Assembly: GCA_009667805.1 (NCBI GenBank)
Contig: CM019071.1
Location: forward strand, 46,759,593-46,823,592
DNA: 64,000 nt
Reading direction: 5' to 3'
Source of the DNA: Leptobrachium leishanense
Taxonomy: Eukaryota; Chordata; Amphibia; Anura; Megophryidae
Of this stretch, positions 35,228 through 46,451 are shown piece after piece (within the stretch, counting starts at the first letter, position 1; each line of letters starts with the position of its first letter). The position numbers and the translations under genes were made by a program. The notes beneath the pieces were generated by a model. The model saw only the letters and a list, made by a program, of their open reading frames with translations, did no database searches and was not told the DNA's origin.

Positions 35228-36977
35228 TGCAGCATATGAATCCTCACACTGCCGGGAAGCGCCTCTCTGCAGTATAATTAATGCAGCATATGAATCCACA
35301 CACTGCTGGGAAGCGCCTCTCTGCAGTATAATTAATGCAGCATATGAATCCACACACTGCTGGGAAGCGCCTCTCTGCAGTATAATTAATGCAGCATATG
35401 ATCCACACACTGCTGGGAAGCGCCTCTCTGCAGTATAATTAATGCAGCATATGAATCCACACACTGCTGGGAAGCGCCTCTCTGCGGTATAATTAATGCA
35501 GCATATGAATCCACACACTGCCGGGCAGCGCCTCTCTGCAGTATAATTAATGCAGCATATGAATCCACACACTGCTGGGAAGCGCCTCTCTGCAGTATAA
35601 TTAATGCAGCATATGAATCCACACACTGCTGGGAAGCGCCTCTCTGCAGTATAATTAATGCAGCATATGAATCCACACACTGCTGGGAAGCGCCTCTCTG
35701 CGGTATAATTAATGCAGCATATGAATCCACACACTGCCGGGCCAGCGCCTCTCTGCAGTATAATTAATGCAGCATATGAATCCACACACTGCTGGGAAGC
35801 GCCTCTCTGCAGTATAATTAATGCAGCATATGAATCCACACACTGCTGGGAAGCGCCTCTCTGCAGTTAATTAAATGCAGCATATGAATCCACACACTGC
35901 TGGGAAGCGCCTCTCTGCAGTATAATTAATGCAGCATATGAATCCACACACTGCTGGGAAGCGCCTCTCTGCAGTATAATTAATGCAGCATATGAATCCA
36001 CACACTGCCAGGCAGCACCTTTACAGTATAATTAATGCAGCATATGAATCCTCACACTGCCGGGCAGCACCGGTATAGTATAATTAATGCAGCATATGAA
36101 TCCTCACACTGCCAGGCAGCACCTTTACAGTATAATTAATGCAGCATATGAATCCTCACACTGCCGGGCAGCACCTCTACAGTATAATTAATGCAGCATA
36201 TGAATCCTCACACTGCCGGGCAGCACCTTTACAGTATAATTAATGCAGCATATGAATCCTCACACTGCCGGGCAGCACCGGTATAGTATAATTAATGCAG
36301 CATATGAATCCACACACAGCTGGGAAGCGCCTTTACAGTATAATTAATGCAGCATATGAATCCTCACACTGCCGGGCAGCACTTCCATAGTATAATTAAT
36401 GCAGCATATGAATCCACACACTGCTGGGAAGCGCCTCTCTGCTGTATAATTAATGCAGCATATGAATCCACACACTGCTGGGAAGCGCCTCTCTGCAGTA
36501 TAATTAATGCAGCATATGAATCCACACACTGCTGGGAAGCACCTTTACAGTATAATTAATGCAGCATATGAATCCTCACACTGCTGGGAAGCCCCTCTCT
36601 GCAGTATAATTAATGCAGCATATGAATCCGCACACTGCTGGGAAGCACCTCTCTGCAGTATAATTAATGCAGCATATGAATCCACACACTGCTGGGAGCG
36701 CCTCTCTGCAGTATAATTAATGCAGCATATGAATCCACACACTGCTGGGAAGCGCCTCTCTGCAGTATAATTAATGCAGCATATGAATCCACACACTGCT
36801 GGGAAGCGCCTCTCTGCAGTATAATTAATGCAGCATATGAATCCACACACTGCTGGGAAGCGCTCTCTGCAGTATATTAATGCAGCATATGAATCCCACA
36901 CTGCTGGGAAGCGCCTCTCTGCAGTATAATTATGCAGCATATGAATCCTCCACGCCTGGCAGCAACGGTATATGTAT
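35228..36977 (+). repeat. 54-bp satellite, G1 left block (about 32 units)
   Basis: The unit begins GCAGCATATGAATCCACACA, then CTGCTGGGAAGCGCCTCTCT, then GCAGTATAATTAAT. Units at 35991-36400 carry the variant GGGCAGCACC with GGTATAG or TTTACAG, closer to the E1 founder units. The block ends at the DIRS insertion. Confidence 0.95.
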
Positions 36978-37783
36978 AATTTTATATCAAGTCAGGAGGC
37001 TTCATATTTTGCATTCTCTTTTCTTTACTAATAACAGCAGCAAAGGAAAGTTCACATAGCAACAGCAGTAACCAATAAACATCAAGTGAGTAGTCAGTCT
37101 TAGCCACGCCCTCTTTTCTTTGCTGCTGGCGACCAGGTGAGACGTTTTGCAAACTGCTCCTGGTTGCCAGGCTTATTTACACTTTTTATGACTAATTTTG
37201 TATGTTTACTTGACTTATTTATATGTACTGTGTTTTCTTGTAAGCACTGCTTTCCTTCCTAGGTTTTCGTCCCTGCTGTGCGGGCACTTTCCCGCCTGCA
37301 GGCTGCGTTCGCTTTGCTTGCGGGTGTTCCCCGGTTTTTTCTGCATGTTACCCGTTTTTTGGGACCCATCTACTACTTGTTTTTTACACATTTTTCCGTT
37401 TTTTATCGATAGCGCGACTCCTTGCGCTCCGCGCCTGCGCGGCTATTCCTTCCCCTCAGCGGCGTGGTATCCCTACCGCGCTTGCGCACCCGACGGCCAT
37501 TTTACCATTCAAAGTTCCGTTTTGCCGCCATTCTGTGCTGTTCCCTGTGCGGGTTGCATCCTAGCCAGGTGGCGACTCTATTCACAAATCCGCTAAAAAG
37601 CCTCCGCTTGCTGAGACCTCTACTCGGGTGAGCCCCGAACATAAATATTGTATATTCCATATACCTTCACGGCGGCAGTTATTTCTGTCCGCGCACGATC
37701 GGGTGAGCCCCGTTCAGTACCCTACGCAATATATATTGCATTGCATATTCTAAAGCGGGTGAGCCCCGTATCTCCAAATTATT

Positions 37784-38107
37784 ATGGATCCTCCGCAGAT
37801 TCCCCCTATCAATCGGGAGGAGCTGAAGGCCTGGCTTCTTACGGCCATTTCAGAATCTCTCCCCTTAGCTCTGGCTGCGCTGCCCCCACTTCCCCAGCCG
37901 GACCCCCCGGTGCTCTCTAGGGCCCTTCCCCAGCCCGTTCGGTCGACTCTCAGTCCGACCATTCGGATACAGCCACACAGTCGCGAAAACGACCTTGGAA
38001 GGGACAATCGGAGTCTGCGGGCAAGGGGAAGGCTCCTGCTAAAAAACCCTCACGTCCACCCCAATATGAACAGGACGATGCCTATGAATCGAGGATTACC
38101 GGGCTGA
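37784..38107 (+). pseudogene. DIRS ORF1 (gag-like) N-terminal part, frameshifted
   Basis: It starts MDPPQIPPINREELKAWLLT, a typical position for the DIRS gag-like protein after the leader. The frame drifts after about 50 codons and ends at 38107; the gag-like sequence resumes in another frame from about 38189 and then 38413. At least one indel therefore separates them. Function is inferred from position only. Confidence 0.6.
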
Positions 38108-38412
38108 CTACCCGGAAGAGATTGAAGGAGAGTCTGCCGGTGATATCCCGGCTACTCCTAGTTTAACGGGTGAGCCCGTTCAGACGCCTTGGCGGTCATT
38201 TCCCGTCCCCGCTGCGCCCGCGCATCGCCCCCAGGTATCCTCAGATACCCCAGCGCCGCTTCTCGATGCCAGAGGAGTCCCCTTTTCGATCCGCGAACTA
38301 CTACCCACCCCAGGTCACCCGCCTGGATTCCCCCGGACCACATCGCAGAGTTCCTGCGTTTTTGGCTGCGTTGCCCCTTAGATAAGGCGGATAGAGCGCG
38401 CTTGCGGGCTGA

Positions 38413-41334
38413 ATGCCTCGCCCAACACTCCCGGACAAAGTTTCCCTCACCCCGGAATTCGATGAGGACTTTGTCACGTTCATGGGGAAGGCTGGCAGGG
38501 ATCCCCGTCGGGGTTTGGAGCAGGGTCTCCGGGGTGCCCAAGACAAATTGCTGGACGTCTCCGGCCCCCTCTCCCTGATATTCGTTATGGCAGATGAGGC
38601 ATTAAATAATGACACCCCGCTCGATCCGGCTCTAGTGCGCGAATGGGCGCAACGGGCCCTCTGCCTCCTAGGGAATGCCAACGTGGGCCTCTCCTCCGAG
38701 CGTCGCAAGGCGGCACTGTTTCGCTTCGACGCCAAACTCACCCCAATGTGCACCAAAGAGCTGGGTCCCGCAGCGAAGGGGTTACTATTTGGCGATCCCT
38801 TCTTAAGGGAATTAAATAGAAAAGTAAACGTCTACACCAACTTGCAAAAAATGCAATACAATATGAAGCGTGTGTTCCATCCCACCACGCGTTTTTCCTC
38901 CAGGGCTGGCGCACCAAGAGGTCGGGTCGCCAGCCGTTACCATTCCTCCTACAGACCTCGTCTGCAAACACCAACCCAGGGCACTGACGTGCAATACCGC
39001 CCCAGCCCCATCTTGGCTCGGGGAGTCCCCATCGGCCGTGGCTTCGGCAGACCTAGACGCCGCTATTCCGCGGGTAAGTACTCCCCCATTGCCGTTTCCA
39101 CACATTCCGGTCGCGGGTCGATTACGCTTTTTCCTCTCCAAATGGCGCGAGCTCACATCCGACTCATGGATTCTGCGTACGGTGACTGGTTTTTCGATAG
39201 ATTTCTCCCGGTCCCCGTCCAGTCTGCTTCCCCGCCGCCGGCCCGTTACTCCTTACAGGAGACAGCGTTAATAGACAGGGAACTTTGCGCGCTGCAACTG
39301 AAAGGAGCAATCCTTCCCGCCTCCGATTCCCCGCGCTTTGTCAGCAACATATTTCTGGTCCACAAGAAAAATGGGGACCTTCGGCCAGTCATAAATTTAA
39401 GGGCTCTCAACACATTCGTGTCCTACCGCCACTTCAAAATGGAGGGCATACACCTCCTCAGGGATCTGCTCCGCGACGGCGACTGGTTCACAAGGCTGGA
39501 CCTCACGGACGCCTACCTCACCGTTCCAGTCGATTTCGCTCACCGGCAGTACCTCCAGTTTCTCTGGCACCGCGACCTGTGGCATTTCACCTGCCTCCCT
39601 TTCGGGCTCAGCTCCGCCCCATGGTGTTTCACAAAACTCCTAAAACCAGTCATGGCTTCCATACGGGCTCAGGGCATCAGGACCATTATTTACTTAGACG
39701 ATATCCTCATACTAGCCCGAGACCAGGATCAATCCGCTCGACACACGACCTTGGTGATGACCCTCCTACAGGAACTGGGTTTCCTCATCAACAGGGACAA
39801 GTCAGCACTTTGTCCGGCCCAGATAATCACCTTCCTTGGGTTCGACATAGACTCCAAATCCTGCCAACTTCGCCTCCCTCCGCAAAAGCTACGGGCCATC
39901 AAAAAGACCTTGCGGGGAGTCCTGGCTTCAGAGACGATCTGCCTTCGAGATCTAGCGAGGGTGGTAGGACTACTCTCCTCATCCATTCAGGCCATTTTTC
40001 CCGGTCCATTGCACTACCGCGCGATGCAGCGATTGAAGGCCGAATACCTTCGTCTCAACCCCTCCTACGACCAGCTGGTTCCCATCTCTCCGGAGGCCAG
40101 AGTGGAGATCCTTTGGTGGTTACGCCATATGGAGGCATGGAACGGGCGAGCCATCTTCGGCTCCCTGCCGGACTTCGTACTAGAATCGGACGCCAGCCAA
40201 TCGGGCTGGGGAGCGACCTGTGGCTCCACATCCACGGGCGGCGCGTGGACGCCGGAGGAACAACATCTCCATATCAATTGTTTGGAACTCATCGCCGGAT
40301 CCTTCGCCGTCCGCAGCTTCACCCAGCACCTCAGGGACTGCACCCTCCTCCTTCGCATGGACAACATCTCAGCGGTCCAATATGTCAACCGGCTGGGAGG
40401 TTCCCGATCCAAGCTCCTGTCGGACCTTACTCTGTCCCTCTTCAACTATTGCCTGGAACGGAACATCTCCCTCAAGGCAGAATACCTACCTGGTACCTCC
40501 AACTTTGTGGCGGATTGGTTCTCACGACACTGGAGAGACTCCAGCGATTGGAAATTGGACGTTCCAACGTTCCAACTACTGTCTCTGCGAAGGGGGCCCC
40601 TTCACCTCGACCTCTTCGCTTCTCGCTTGAATCACCAGACACCGGCCTACTTCAGTTGGCTCCCGGATCCCCAGGCGACGGCGGTGGACGCCTTCCTACA
40701 ACCCTGGCCGCAGTCGGGGGCCTATGCCTTCCCACCGTTCCAGATGCTCACTCGTACAATCCAGGAAGTCCGCAGACGAGGGACTCGGCTTCTTCTGCTC
40801 ACGCCACTATGGCACGCTCAGCCCTGGTTCCCTCTGGCGCTGGAACTTTCGTGCCTTCATCCGCTCCTGCTCCCGTCATTCCGTTCCATCCTGACGGATC
40901 CTCAAGGCAACCACACCCTTTGGTTCTGGAGGGACATCTGCCTCTGGTGGCTTGGACGATTTCCGGGGACTCTGCCTGCTGCCAGGCCTATCGGAAGAAG
41001 CTCGATCACTGTTATGGGAGTCCTGGGCCCAGGCACACGGAAAAGCTACCGTTACGCCTGGAGGACTTGGAGTGGCTGGTGTGTGCGACATGAGGCTGAT
41101 CCCGTTACAGCACCTCTAACTCTAATTCTCAATTTCCTGGCGGACCTGTCCTCGTCTGGCAAATCGTATCGTACTATCAACCTGTTCCGCTCGGCTCATT
41201 TCGGCGGCTCACGTTCCCTGGGTGGCGCTCCCGTGGGTCGGGACCCTTCGGTTTGTCGTCTCCTCCGAGGCATTCGGCTTGCTCGCCGCCGGCTCCTAAG
41301 TACACTGGGTTTTGGGATGTGTCGCTTATGCTAA
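38413..41334 (+). CDS. DIRS gag-RT-RNase H-methylase-recombinase polyprotein, open 973 codons
   Basis: Residues about 1-240 are the gag C-terminal part (LLFGDPFLRELNRKVNVYTN). RT spans about 285-500: VHKKNGDLRPVINLRALN, TRLDLTDAYL, CLPFGLSSAPW and catalytic YLDD at 427-430. RNase H follows with D593 (ESDASQSGWG), E625, D650 and D701. About 735-840 is the region matching the DIRS methylase-like domain (HLDLFASRLN, YAFPPFQML). The last 80 residues are the N-terminal core of the tyrosine recombinase (GTRKSYRYAWRTWSGWC). Two compensating shifts seem to lie at 41195-41222, and a further shift near 41285 ends the frame early. The long open frame shows recent activity of the family; this copy is probably defective. 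The methionine used is simply the first in the frame. Confidence 0.88.
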   Translation: MPRPTLPDKVSLTPEFDEDFVTFMGKAGRDPRRGLEQGLRGAQDKLLDVSGPLSLIFVMADEALNNDTPLDPALVREWAQRALCLLGNANVGLSSERRKAALFRFDAKLTPMCTKELGPAAKGLLFGDPFLRELNRKVNVYTNLQKMQYNMKRVFHPTTRFSSRAGAPRGRVASRYHSSYRPRLQTPTQGTDVQYRPSPILARGVPIGRGFGRPRRRYSAGKYSPIAVSTHSGRGSITLFPLQMARAHIRLMDSAYGDWFFDRFLPVPVQSASPPPARYSLQETALIDRELCALQLKGAILPASDSPRFVSNIFLVHKKNGDLRPVINLRALNTFVSYRHFKMEGIHLLRDLLRDGDWFTRLDLTDAYLTVPVDFAHRQYLQFLWHRDLWHFTCLPFGLSSAPWCFTKLLKPVMASIRAQGIRTIIYLDDILILARDQDQSARHTTLVMTLLQELGFLINRDKSALCPAQIITFLGFDIDSKSCQLRLPPQKLRAIKKTLRGVLASETICLRDLARVVGLLSSSIQAIFPGPLHYRAMQRLKAEYLRLNPSYDQLVPISPEARVEILWWLRHMEAWNGRAIFGSLPDFVLESDASQSGWGATCGSTSTGGAWTPEEQHLHINCLELIAGSFAVRSFTQHLRDCTLLLRMDNISAVQYVNRLGGSRSKLLSDLTLSLFNYCLERNISLKAEYLPGTSNFVADWFSRHWRDSSDWKLDVPTFQLLSLRRGPLHLDLFASRLNHQTPAYFSWLPDPQATAVDAFLQPWPQSGAYAFPPFQMLTRTIQEVRRRGTRLLLLTPLWHAQPWFPLALELSCLHPLLLPSFRSILTDPQGNHTLWFWRDICLWWLGRFPGTLPAARPIGRSSITVMGVLGPGTRKSYRYAWRTWSGWCVRHEADPVTAPLTLILNFLADLSSSGKSYRTINLFRSAHFGGSRSLGGAPVGRDPSVCRLLRGIRLARRRLLSTLGFGMCRLC

Positions 41335-41897
41335 ACTTTCTGCGCAGCTGGCCGGACAATGACTCGCTTTCTCTGCGTCAGCTCTCGGCCAAACTAACAG
41401 TCCTTTTGTGTCTGGTGTCCATTCGGCGAGTATCCGATGTTAGGGCTTTCGACGCGCACGCTGTGGGTTTTTCACCGGATGGTGTCGTCTTCACACTAAC
41501 CAGGCGCACTAAAACACTTTCCTCTACGGTTTTCTACCCCTACTTTCCGGCAGACCCTCTGTTGTGTGTGGCTCGTTGTGTCAAAACTTACCTCTCCCGT
41601 CTGCGCCCCTTGCGCTCCTCTCCCACTGGCCAACTTCTGGTCTCGTATGTCTCTCCTTTTAAACCTGTCTCTCCACCTACCCTCTCCAGGTGGGTTCGCT
41701 GGCTTCTGTCTTTGGCTGGCGTTGCTCCCCACTTTGGCGCTCACTCAGTGCGCGGCGCGGTGGCTTCCTCTGCGGCAGACGCCGGTGGTTCTCTGCCTGA
41801 TATCCTTGCGGCTGCCGACTGGTCTAGGGCGACTACCTTTCGTACTTTTTATTTTCGTCCTCGGGCTCATGTTTCTGGGGCTTTAGTGCAGCTTTGA
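41283..41897 (+). pseudogene. DIRS tyrosine recombinase, catalytic part, out of frame with the rest
   Basis: The recombinase integrates the circular DNA copy. From PPAPKYTGFWDVSLMLNFL the frame contains the catalytic Arg (SIRRVSDVRAF), the HxxR pair (FGAHSVRGAV), Trp (AADWSRATTF) and the nucleophile Tyr (TFYFRPRA), in normal order and spacing. It ends ALVQL at 41897, just before the internal complementary region. It is in a different frame from the upstream 973-codon frame; the join is near 41285 in a CGCCGCCGG tract. A deliberate ribosomal shift is possible but an indel is more likely. Confidence 0.85.
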
Positions 41898-41900
41898 AAC

Positions 41901-42000
41901 TGCAAAATATGAAGCCTCCTGACTTGATATAAAATTGTGGATTATTCAAGCCTTGGTGTTAGAATAATCTTAATTTTAATAAGACAGGAGGCGAATATTT
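41901..42000. repeat. DIRS internal complementary region
   Basis: 41901-41935 is the inverse of the element's left edge (GAAGCCTCCTGACTTGATAT) and 41936-42000 the inverse of its right edge (CAAGCCTTGGTGTTAGAATA), fused head to tail. In DIRS elements this templates completion of the ends. Confidence 0.9.
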
Positions 42001-42507
42001 TTCCCACCGCCCGTACCCGGGTTCTTCGCATTGTTCTGATTTAGGCATGTTCAAAAAGAAAAAAAAAAAAAAAAAATTAACATATATATATATCAATAAA
42101 TATTATATGACTTCTCGAACATTACTTTGTGTTTCTTCTGTCTAACCTTCTTTTTCCCTGAGTAGGGTTTACATTTATACATGTTTAGTTAGCCTAGCAT
42201 GGGGCTATTTTTTCTCATAGTTAAATTGGGGTGATGATTAGCTACGAGTCAGTTAGGTCACTGTTGTTTGACACACCTCCACTGCGTGGTACTTTCACGT
42301 ATCCTCTGTTTTTCTCCTAGTTTGAGTTCCTTCTTCGGTCCCGTTGGACGTTTATCCTTTCGGACGCATCTCGGCTTCCTCTTCTACTGTTCCGATCTCG
42401 TCCTGTTTCCGGGTTCCCTGGTTTCTTCATCTCCTGCTAACCGGTTTTTCCTCTTTCTGGGATCTCTGGATTTTCCACGTCACTGCTCTCCTGGTCACTC
42501 CGCATCC
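42001..42507 (+). other. DIRS 3' untranslated region
   Basis: It contains a poly-A run near 42060, a short (AT)n tract, and pyrimidine-rich sequence running into the right inverted repeat. No gene. Confidence 0.7.
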
Positions 42508-42688
42508 AAGAAAAGAGGGCGTGGCTAAGACTGACTACTCACTTGATGTTTATTGGTTACTGCTGTTGCTATGTGAACTTTCCTTTTGCTGCTGTTTATT
42601 AGTAAAGAAAAGAGAATGCAAAATATTCGCCTCCTGTCTTTATAAAAATTAAGATTATTCTAACACCAAGGCTTGAATAATCCACAAT

Positions 42689-44603
42689 TACATGAGCAAT
42701 TGATCCTCACACTGCCGGGCAGCCTTCATTAGTATAATTAATGCAGCATATGAATCCACACACTGCTGGGAAGCCCCTCTCTGCAGTAATAATTTTAATG
42801 CAGCATATGAATCCACACACTGCTGGGAAGCCCCTCTCTGCAGTATAATTAATGCAGCATATGAATCCACCACAGCTGAAGCGCCTCTCTGCAGTATAAT
42901 TAATGCAGCATATGAATCCACACACAGCTGGGAAGCACCTCTCTGCAGTAATAATTAATGCAGCATATGAATCCCACACTGCGGGAAGCGCCTCTCTGCA
43001 GTATAATTAATGCAGCATATGAATCCACACACTGCTGGGAAGCGTCTCTCTACAGTATAATTAATGCAGCATATGAATCCTCACACTGCCGGGCAGCACC
43101 GGTATAGTATAATTAATGCAGCATATGAATCCTCACACTGCCGGGCAGCACTTCCATAGTATAATTAATGCAGCATATGAATCCACACACTGCTGGGAAG
43201 CGCCTCTCTGCTGTATAATTAATGCAGCATATGAATCCACACACAGCTGGGAAGCGCCTCTCTGCAGTATAATTAATGCAGCATCTGAATCCACACACAG
43301 CTGGGAAGCACCTCTCTGCAGTATAATTAATGCACCACAGAATCCCACACTGCTGGGAAGCGCCTCTCTGCAGTATAATTAATGCAGCATATGAATCCAC
43401 ACACTGCTGGGAAGCGTCTCTCTACAGTATAATTAATGCAGCATATGAATCCACACAACAGCTGGGAAGCGCCTCTCTGCAGTTATAATTAATGCAGCAT
43501 ATGAATCCACACACAGCTGGAAAGCACCTCTCTGTGTATAATTAATGCAGCATATGAATCCCACACTGCTGGAAGCGCCTCTCTGCAGTATAATTAATGC
43601 AGCATATGAATCCACACACAGCTGGGAAGCGCCTCTCTGCAGTATAATTAATGCAGCATATGAATCCACACACAGCTGGGAAGCACCTCTCTGTGGTATA
43701 ATTAATGCAGCATATGAATCCCACACTGCGGAAGCGCCTCTCTGCCCAGTATAATTAATGCCAGCATATGAATCCACACACTGCTGGGAAGCGTCTCTCT
43801 ACAGTATAATAATGCAGCATATGAATCCACACACAGCTGGGAGCGCCTCTCTGCAGTATAATTAATGCAGCATATGAATCCACACACTGCTGGAAGCGCC
43901 TCTCTGCAGTATAATTAATGCAGCATATGAATCCCACACTGCGGAAGCGCCTCTCTGCAGTATAATTAATGCAGCATATGAGAATCCCACACAGCTGGGA
44001 AGCGCCTCTCTGCAATATAATTAATGCAGCATATGAATCCTCACACTGCTGGAAGCCCCTCTCTGCGTATAATTAATGCAGCATATGAATCCACACACTG
44101 CTGGGAAGCGCCTCTCTGCAGTATAATTAATGCAGCATATAAATCCACACACTGCTGGGAAGCGCCTCTCTGCGTATAATAATGCAGCCATATGAATCCA
44201 CACACTGCTGTGGAAGCGCCTCTCTGCAGTATAATAATGCAGCATATGAATCCACACACTGCTGGGAAGCGCCTCTGCAGTATAATTAATGCAGCATATG
44301 AATCCACACACTGCTGGGAAGCGCCTCTAAAGTATAATTAATGCAGCATATGAATCCTCACACTGCTGGGAAGCGCCTCTCTGCGGTATAATTAATGCAG
44401 CATATGAATCCACACACTGCTGGGAAGCGCCTCTCTGCGGTATAATTAATGCAGCATATGAATCCACACACTGCTGGGAAGCGCCTCTCTGCAGTATAAT
44501 TAATGCAGCATATGAATCCACACACTGCTGGGAAGCGCCTCTAAAGTATAATTAATGCAGCATATGAATCCGCACACTGCCGGGCAGCACCTCTACAGTA
44601 TAA
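42689..44603 (+). repeat. 54-bp satellite, G1 middle block (about 35 units)
   Basis: Same unit as the left block but with many one-base indels and short deletions. The run GGTATAG, CTTCCATAG, CTCTCTGCTG at 43086-43215 repeats the order seen at 36266-36450, so the two blocks share a duplicated segment. Confidence 0.93.
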
Positions 44604-45030
44604 GGCTAGGGTCAGACGAGCGTGATTTCTACGGACGTACGTCAGTACGGAAGACACAGTAGTGGCCACACAGTCCGTTTATTCACTGACGTATATTTTG
44701 ACGGATGTAGGAGGAAAATAAATTAAAAGGCAAAACCATTTTGTCCGTGAAAAATGCTGGACGTATAAATGCAGTCCGTCTGACCACGTTCCATCACTCA
44801 CACACAAAGCTATTGCAGACGTTGCGGACGCAACGCACTTTGTGCCGGCCGTTCTAGTGGTTGTACGTTCTTGCCTGCCTTGCGTCCGTTGCGCCCGGCC
44901 GTTGTGCGTCCGCAGTTCAGTGCGGACGTACTTCATGTGTCAGGCTCCAATGGGCTTCCTGTCATGCTATCACGGACGTACTTTTAGGCGCAATCACGGA
45001 CGTGAACACTACGCTCGTCTGACCCCAGCC
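44604..45030. mobile_element. Harbinger MITE (type B) in the satellite, TAA flanks
   Basis: The ends are GGCTAGGGTCAGACGAGCG and CTCGTCTGACCCCAGCC, with TAA on both sides. It is 427 bp. One copy of the 15-bp motif GCTGGACGTATAAAT is at 44757. Confidence 0.88.
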
Positions 45031-45183
45031 TAATAATGCAGCATATGATTCCGCACACTGCCGGGCAGCACCTCTACAGTATAATAATGCAGCATATGAA
45101 TCCTCACATTGCCGGGCAGCACTTCTATAGTATAATTAATGCAGCATATGATTCCGCACACGGCCGGGCAGCACCTCTGCAGT
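45031..45183 (+). repeat. 54-bp satellite, G1 right edge (about 3 diverged units)
   Basis: Units have GGGCAGCACCTCTACAG and GATTCCGCACACTGCC, matching the E1 founder units best. Confidence 0.85.
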
Positions 45184-45824
45184 AGTGTTGGGCCGAACAC
45201 CCCCGTGTTTGGCTCGCATTCGAACTCGAACTTTTGAAAAAGTTCAAATTTGAACAAGAACACGATTTGAACTCAATGAAAGTCTATGGGGCTCAAAAGG
45301 TTGAATTGTAAAGTGCCCTCCAAGAGGGCATATATGCAAAATATTGGCCATAAAAGGTGTATGGGGCTCCGGGTACTGCCCTGGGGGACAGGAGACAATG
45401 AAAATAAAGTAAAAAAAACAAAAAAAAATTAAAAGATAAAAGAAATGTGCACTGATTTGAATATCGACTAACTATCGAATTGGAAATGAACTATCAAATG
45501 GATATCCATTTGATAGTTCATTTTAAATGTTACAAAAATGGTGTGGGAAATGTTTTACCCCATAGGCTTCAAGGTTAAAAATGGTGTGGGAAATGTTTTA
45601 CCCCATAGGCTTCAATGTTAAAAATATTTCCGTTTTACTTGAATATCGAATAAACCGTTGCTTATAATATTCTGCAGTAAAGAATCTCTTTATTTTTAGA
45701 TTTTTTTATTTTTTTATCAATTTGAATCGATCCGAAATTTCGAAAAGGTCCGAAACAAAAAAAAAACACCTGAAAAAAAAAACGAAACGAAACAAAACAA
45801 AATTTTTAGCGGTGCACATCTCTA
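45184..45824. mobile_element. Right arm of G1 with an E1/E2-type fragment and a perfect palindrome
   Basis: 45184-45430 matches the inverse of the E1 right end (GGGCCGAACACCCC, GTGCCCTCCAAGAGGGCAT). From about 45446 TTTCG-rich arm sequence follows. 45484-45523 is a perfect 40-bp palindrome centred on GGATATCC. 45540-45625 contains two tandem copies of a 51-bp piece with TGGTGTGGGAAATGTTTTAC. Confidence 0.6.
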
Positions 45825-45931
45825 GCTTAAAATGAAATAAATCACTCAAATCGCAGGCAAAGTAGCACTTTATTGCTTGTGGTTATCTTCAAAGCTTTAC
45901 ATACCTACACCTCGACTCGTGTGTCTTTCAG

Positions 45932-46081
45932 GGATCAGTTTTAGTAACGGGGAGCGATGGAGACAGTTACGAAACTTCACTTTCAGGAACCTGAGACAAC
46001 TGGGATTCGGCAAGAAAAGCTTTGAGGAGAAAATCCAGGAAGAAACTAAAAATGTGGTGGAGGAACTAAAAAACATGAAAG
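45932..46081 (+). CDS. CYP2-family P450, exon 3
   Basis: It follows exon 2 after a 16-kb intron. It completes the split glycine and reads ISFSNGERWRQLRNFTFRNL, the C-helix in which WRQLR contributes to haem propionate binding and reductase contact. It continues GFGKKSFEEKIQEETKNVVE, helices D-E. It is exactly 150 nt, the CYP2 exon 3 length, with acceptor TGTCTTTCAG and donor G/GTAAAA, phase 1. There are no lesions. Confidence 0.93.
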
Positions 46082-46451
46082 GTAAAAAAAAAATCATTCA
46101 TACATTCCATTCACTCGAAGGGCCGGAGTTGTAAGGGTTACACTTGCTCTATGTATCTTTCTATCTATCTCTCTGTATCTAACTATATGTAACAGATCTC
46201 AGAACCCCGACTGGGTCACATCTGTCAATACCTGTTCCTTGCTGGACCGCGTGCTCTCCCCAGCAGACTCTCGTACCTGGCTCCAGTCCTTAGACCAAGC
46301 CTAGGACCAGGACACGTTAAGAGCCTGCTAGCATCCCCCAGAAATAAGACAATGCTGTATATCTGTGAGGTTTTCATTGGAACAGACACACTAAACATTT
46401 TTGTTGAATATATACAGTTCCAGGAGGGGCCAGAGACCAATGGGAAATAAC

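Larger units (their letters stand above)
36978..42688 (+). mobile_element. DIRS-type tyrosine-recombinase retrotransposon
   Basis: It is about 5.7 kb, inserted in the satellite. Inverted terminal repeats lie at 36978-37120 and about 42508-42688 (shared core with CAACAGCAGTAACCAATAAA). An internal complementary region at 41901-42000 matches the outer edges of both ends joined together, the hallmark of DIRS replication through a circle. There are no LTRs and no target duplication. It encodes gag-like, RT, RNase H, methylase-like and tyrosine recombinase regions. The leader has CGGGTGAGCCCCG three times (near 37624, 37701, 37756) and a similar copy near 38166. Confidence 0.93.
34447..45824. mobile_element. 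G1: 11.4-kb hAT-like composite element carrying a 54-bp satellite
   Basis: The ends TAGGGACGTGCA and the inverse of TAGAGATGTGCA are flanked by an exact 8-bp duplication, gcttaaaa (34439-34446 and 45825-45832). The first and last roughly 350 bp are inverted copies: both contain TTTACTGCAGAATATTATA and CATTTCCCACAC in mirror order. Inside lie a second TAGGGTTGTGCG end (34894), the satellite (35228-36977, 42689-44603, 45031-45183), a DIRS element, a Harbinger MITE, and a fragment related to the E1/E2 right end (45184-45430). No hAT transposase is present, so it would have moved only with help from elsewhere. It occupies most of intron 2 and ends 107 bp before exon 3. Confidence 0.8.

Noticed and set aside
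39285..41093. 602-codon + frame overlapping the DIRS polyprotein
   Set aside because: It has no RT or RNase H motif; the other frame contains all catalytic residues. It is a GC-rich shadow.
45184..45430. A complete third copy of the E1/E2 family
   Set aside because: Only one end (type B) is recognisable; the sequence changes to G1 arm sequence at about 45446 and no target duplication could be matched.
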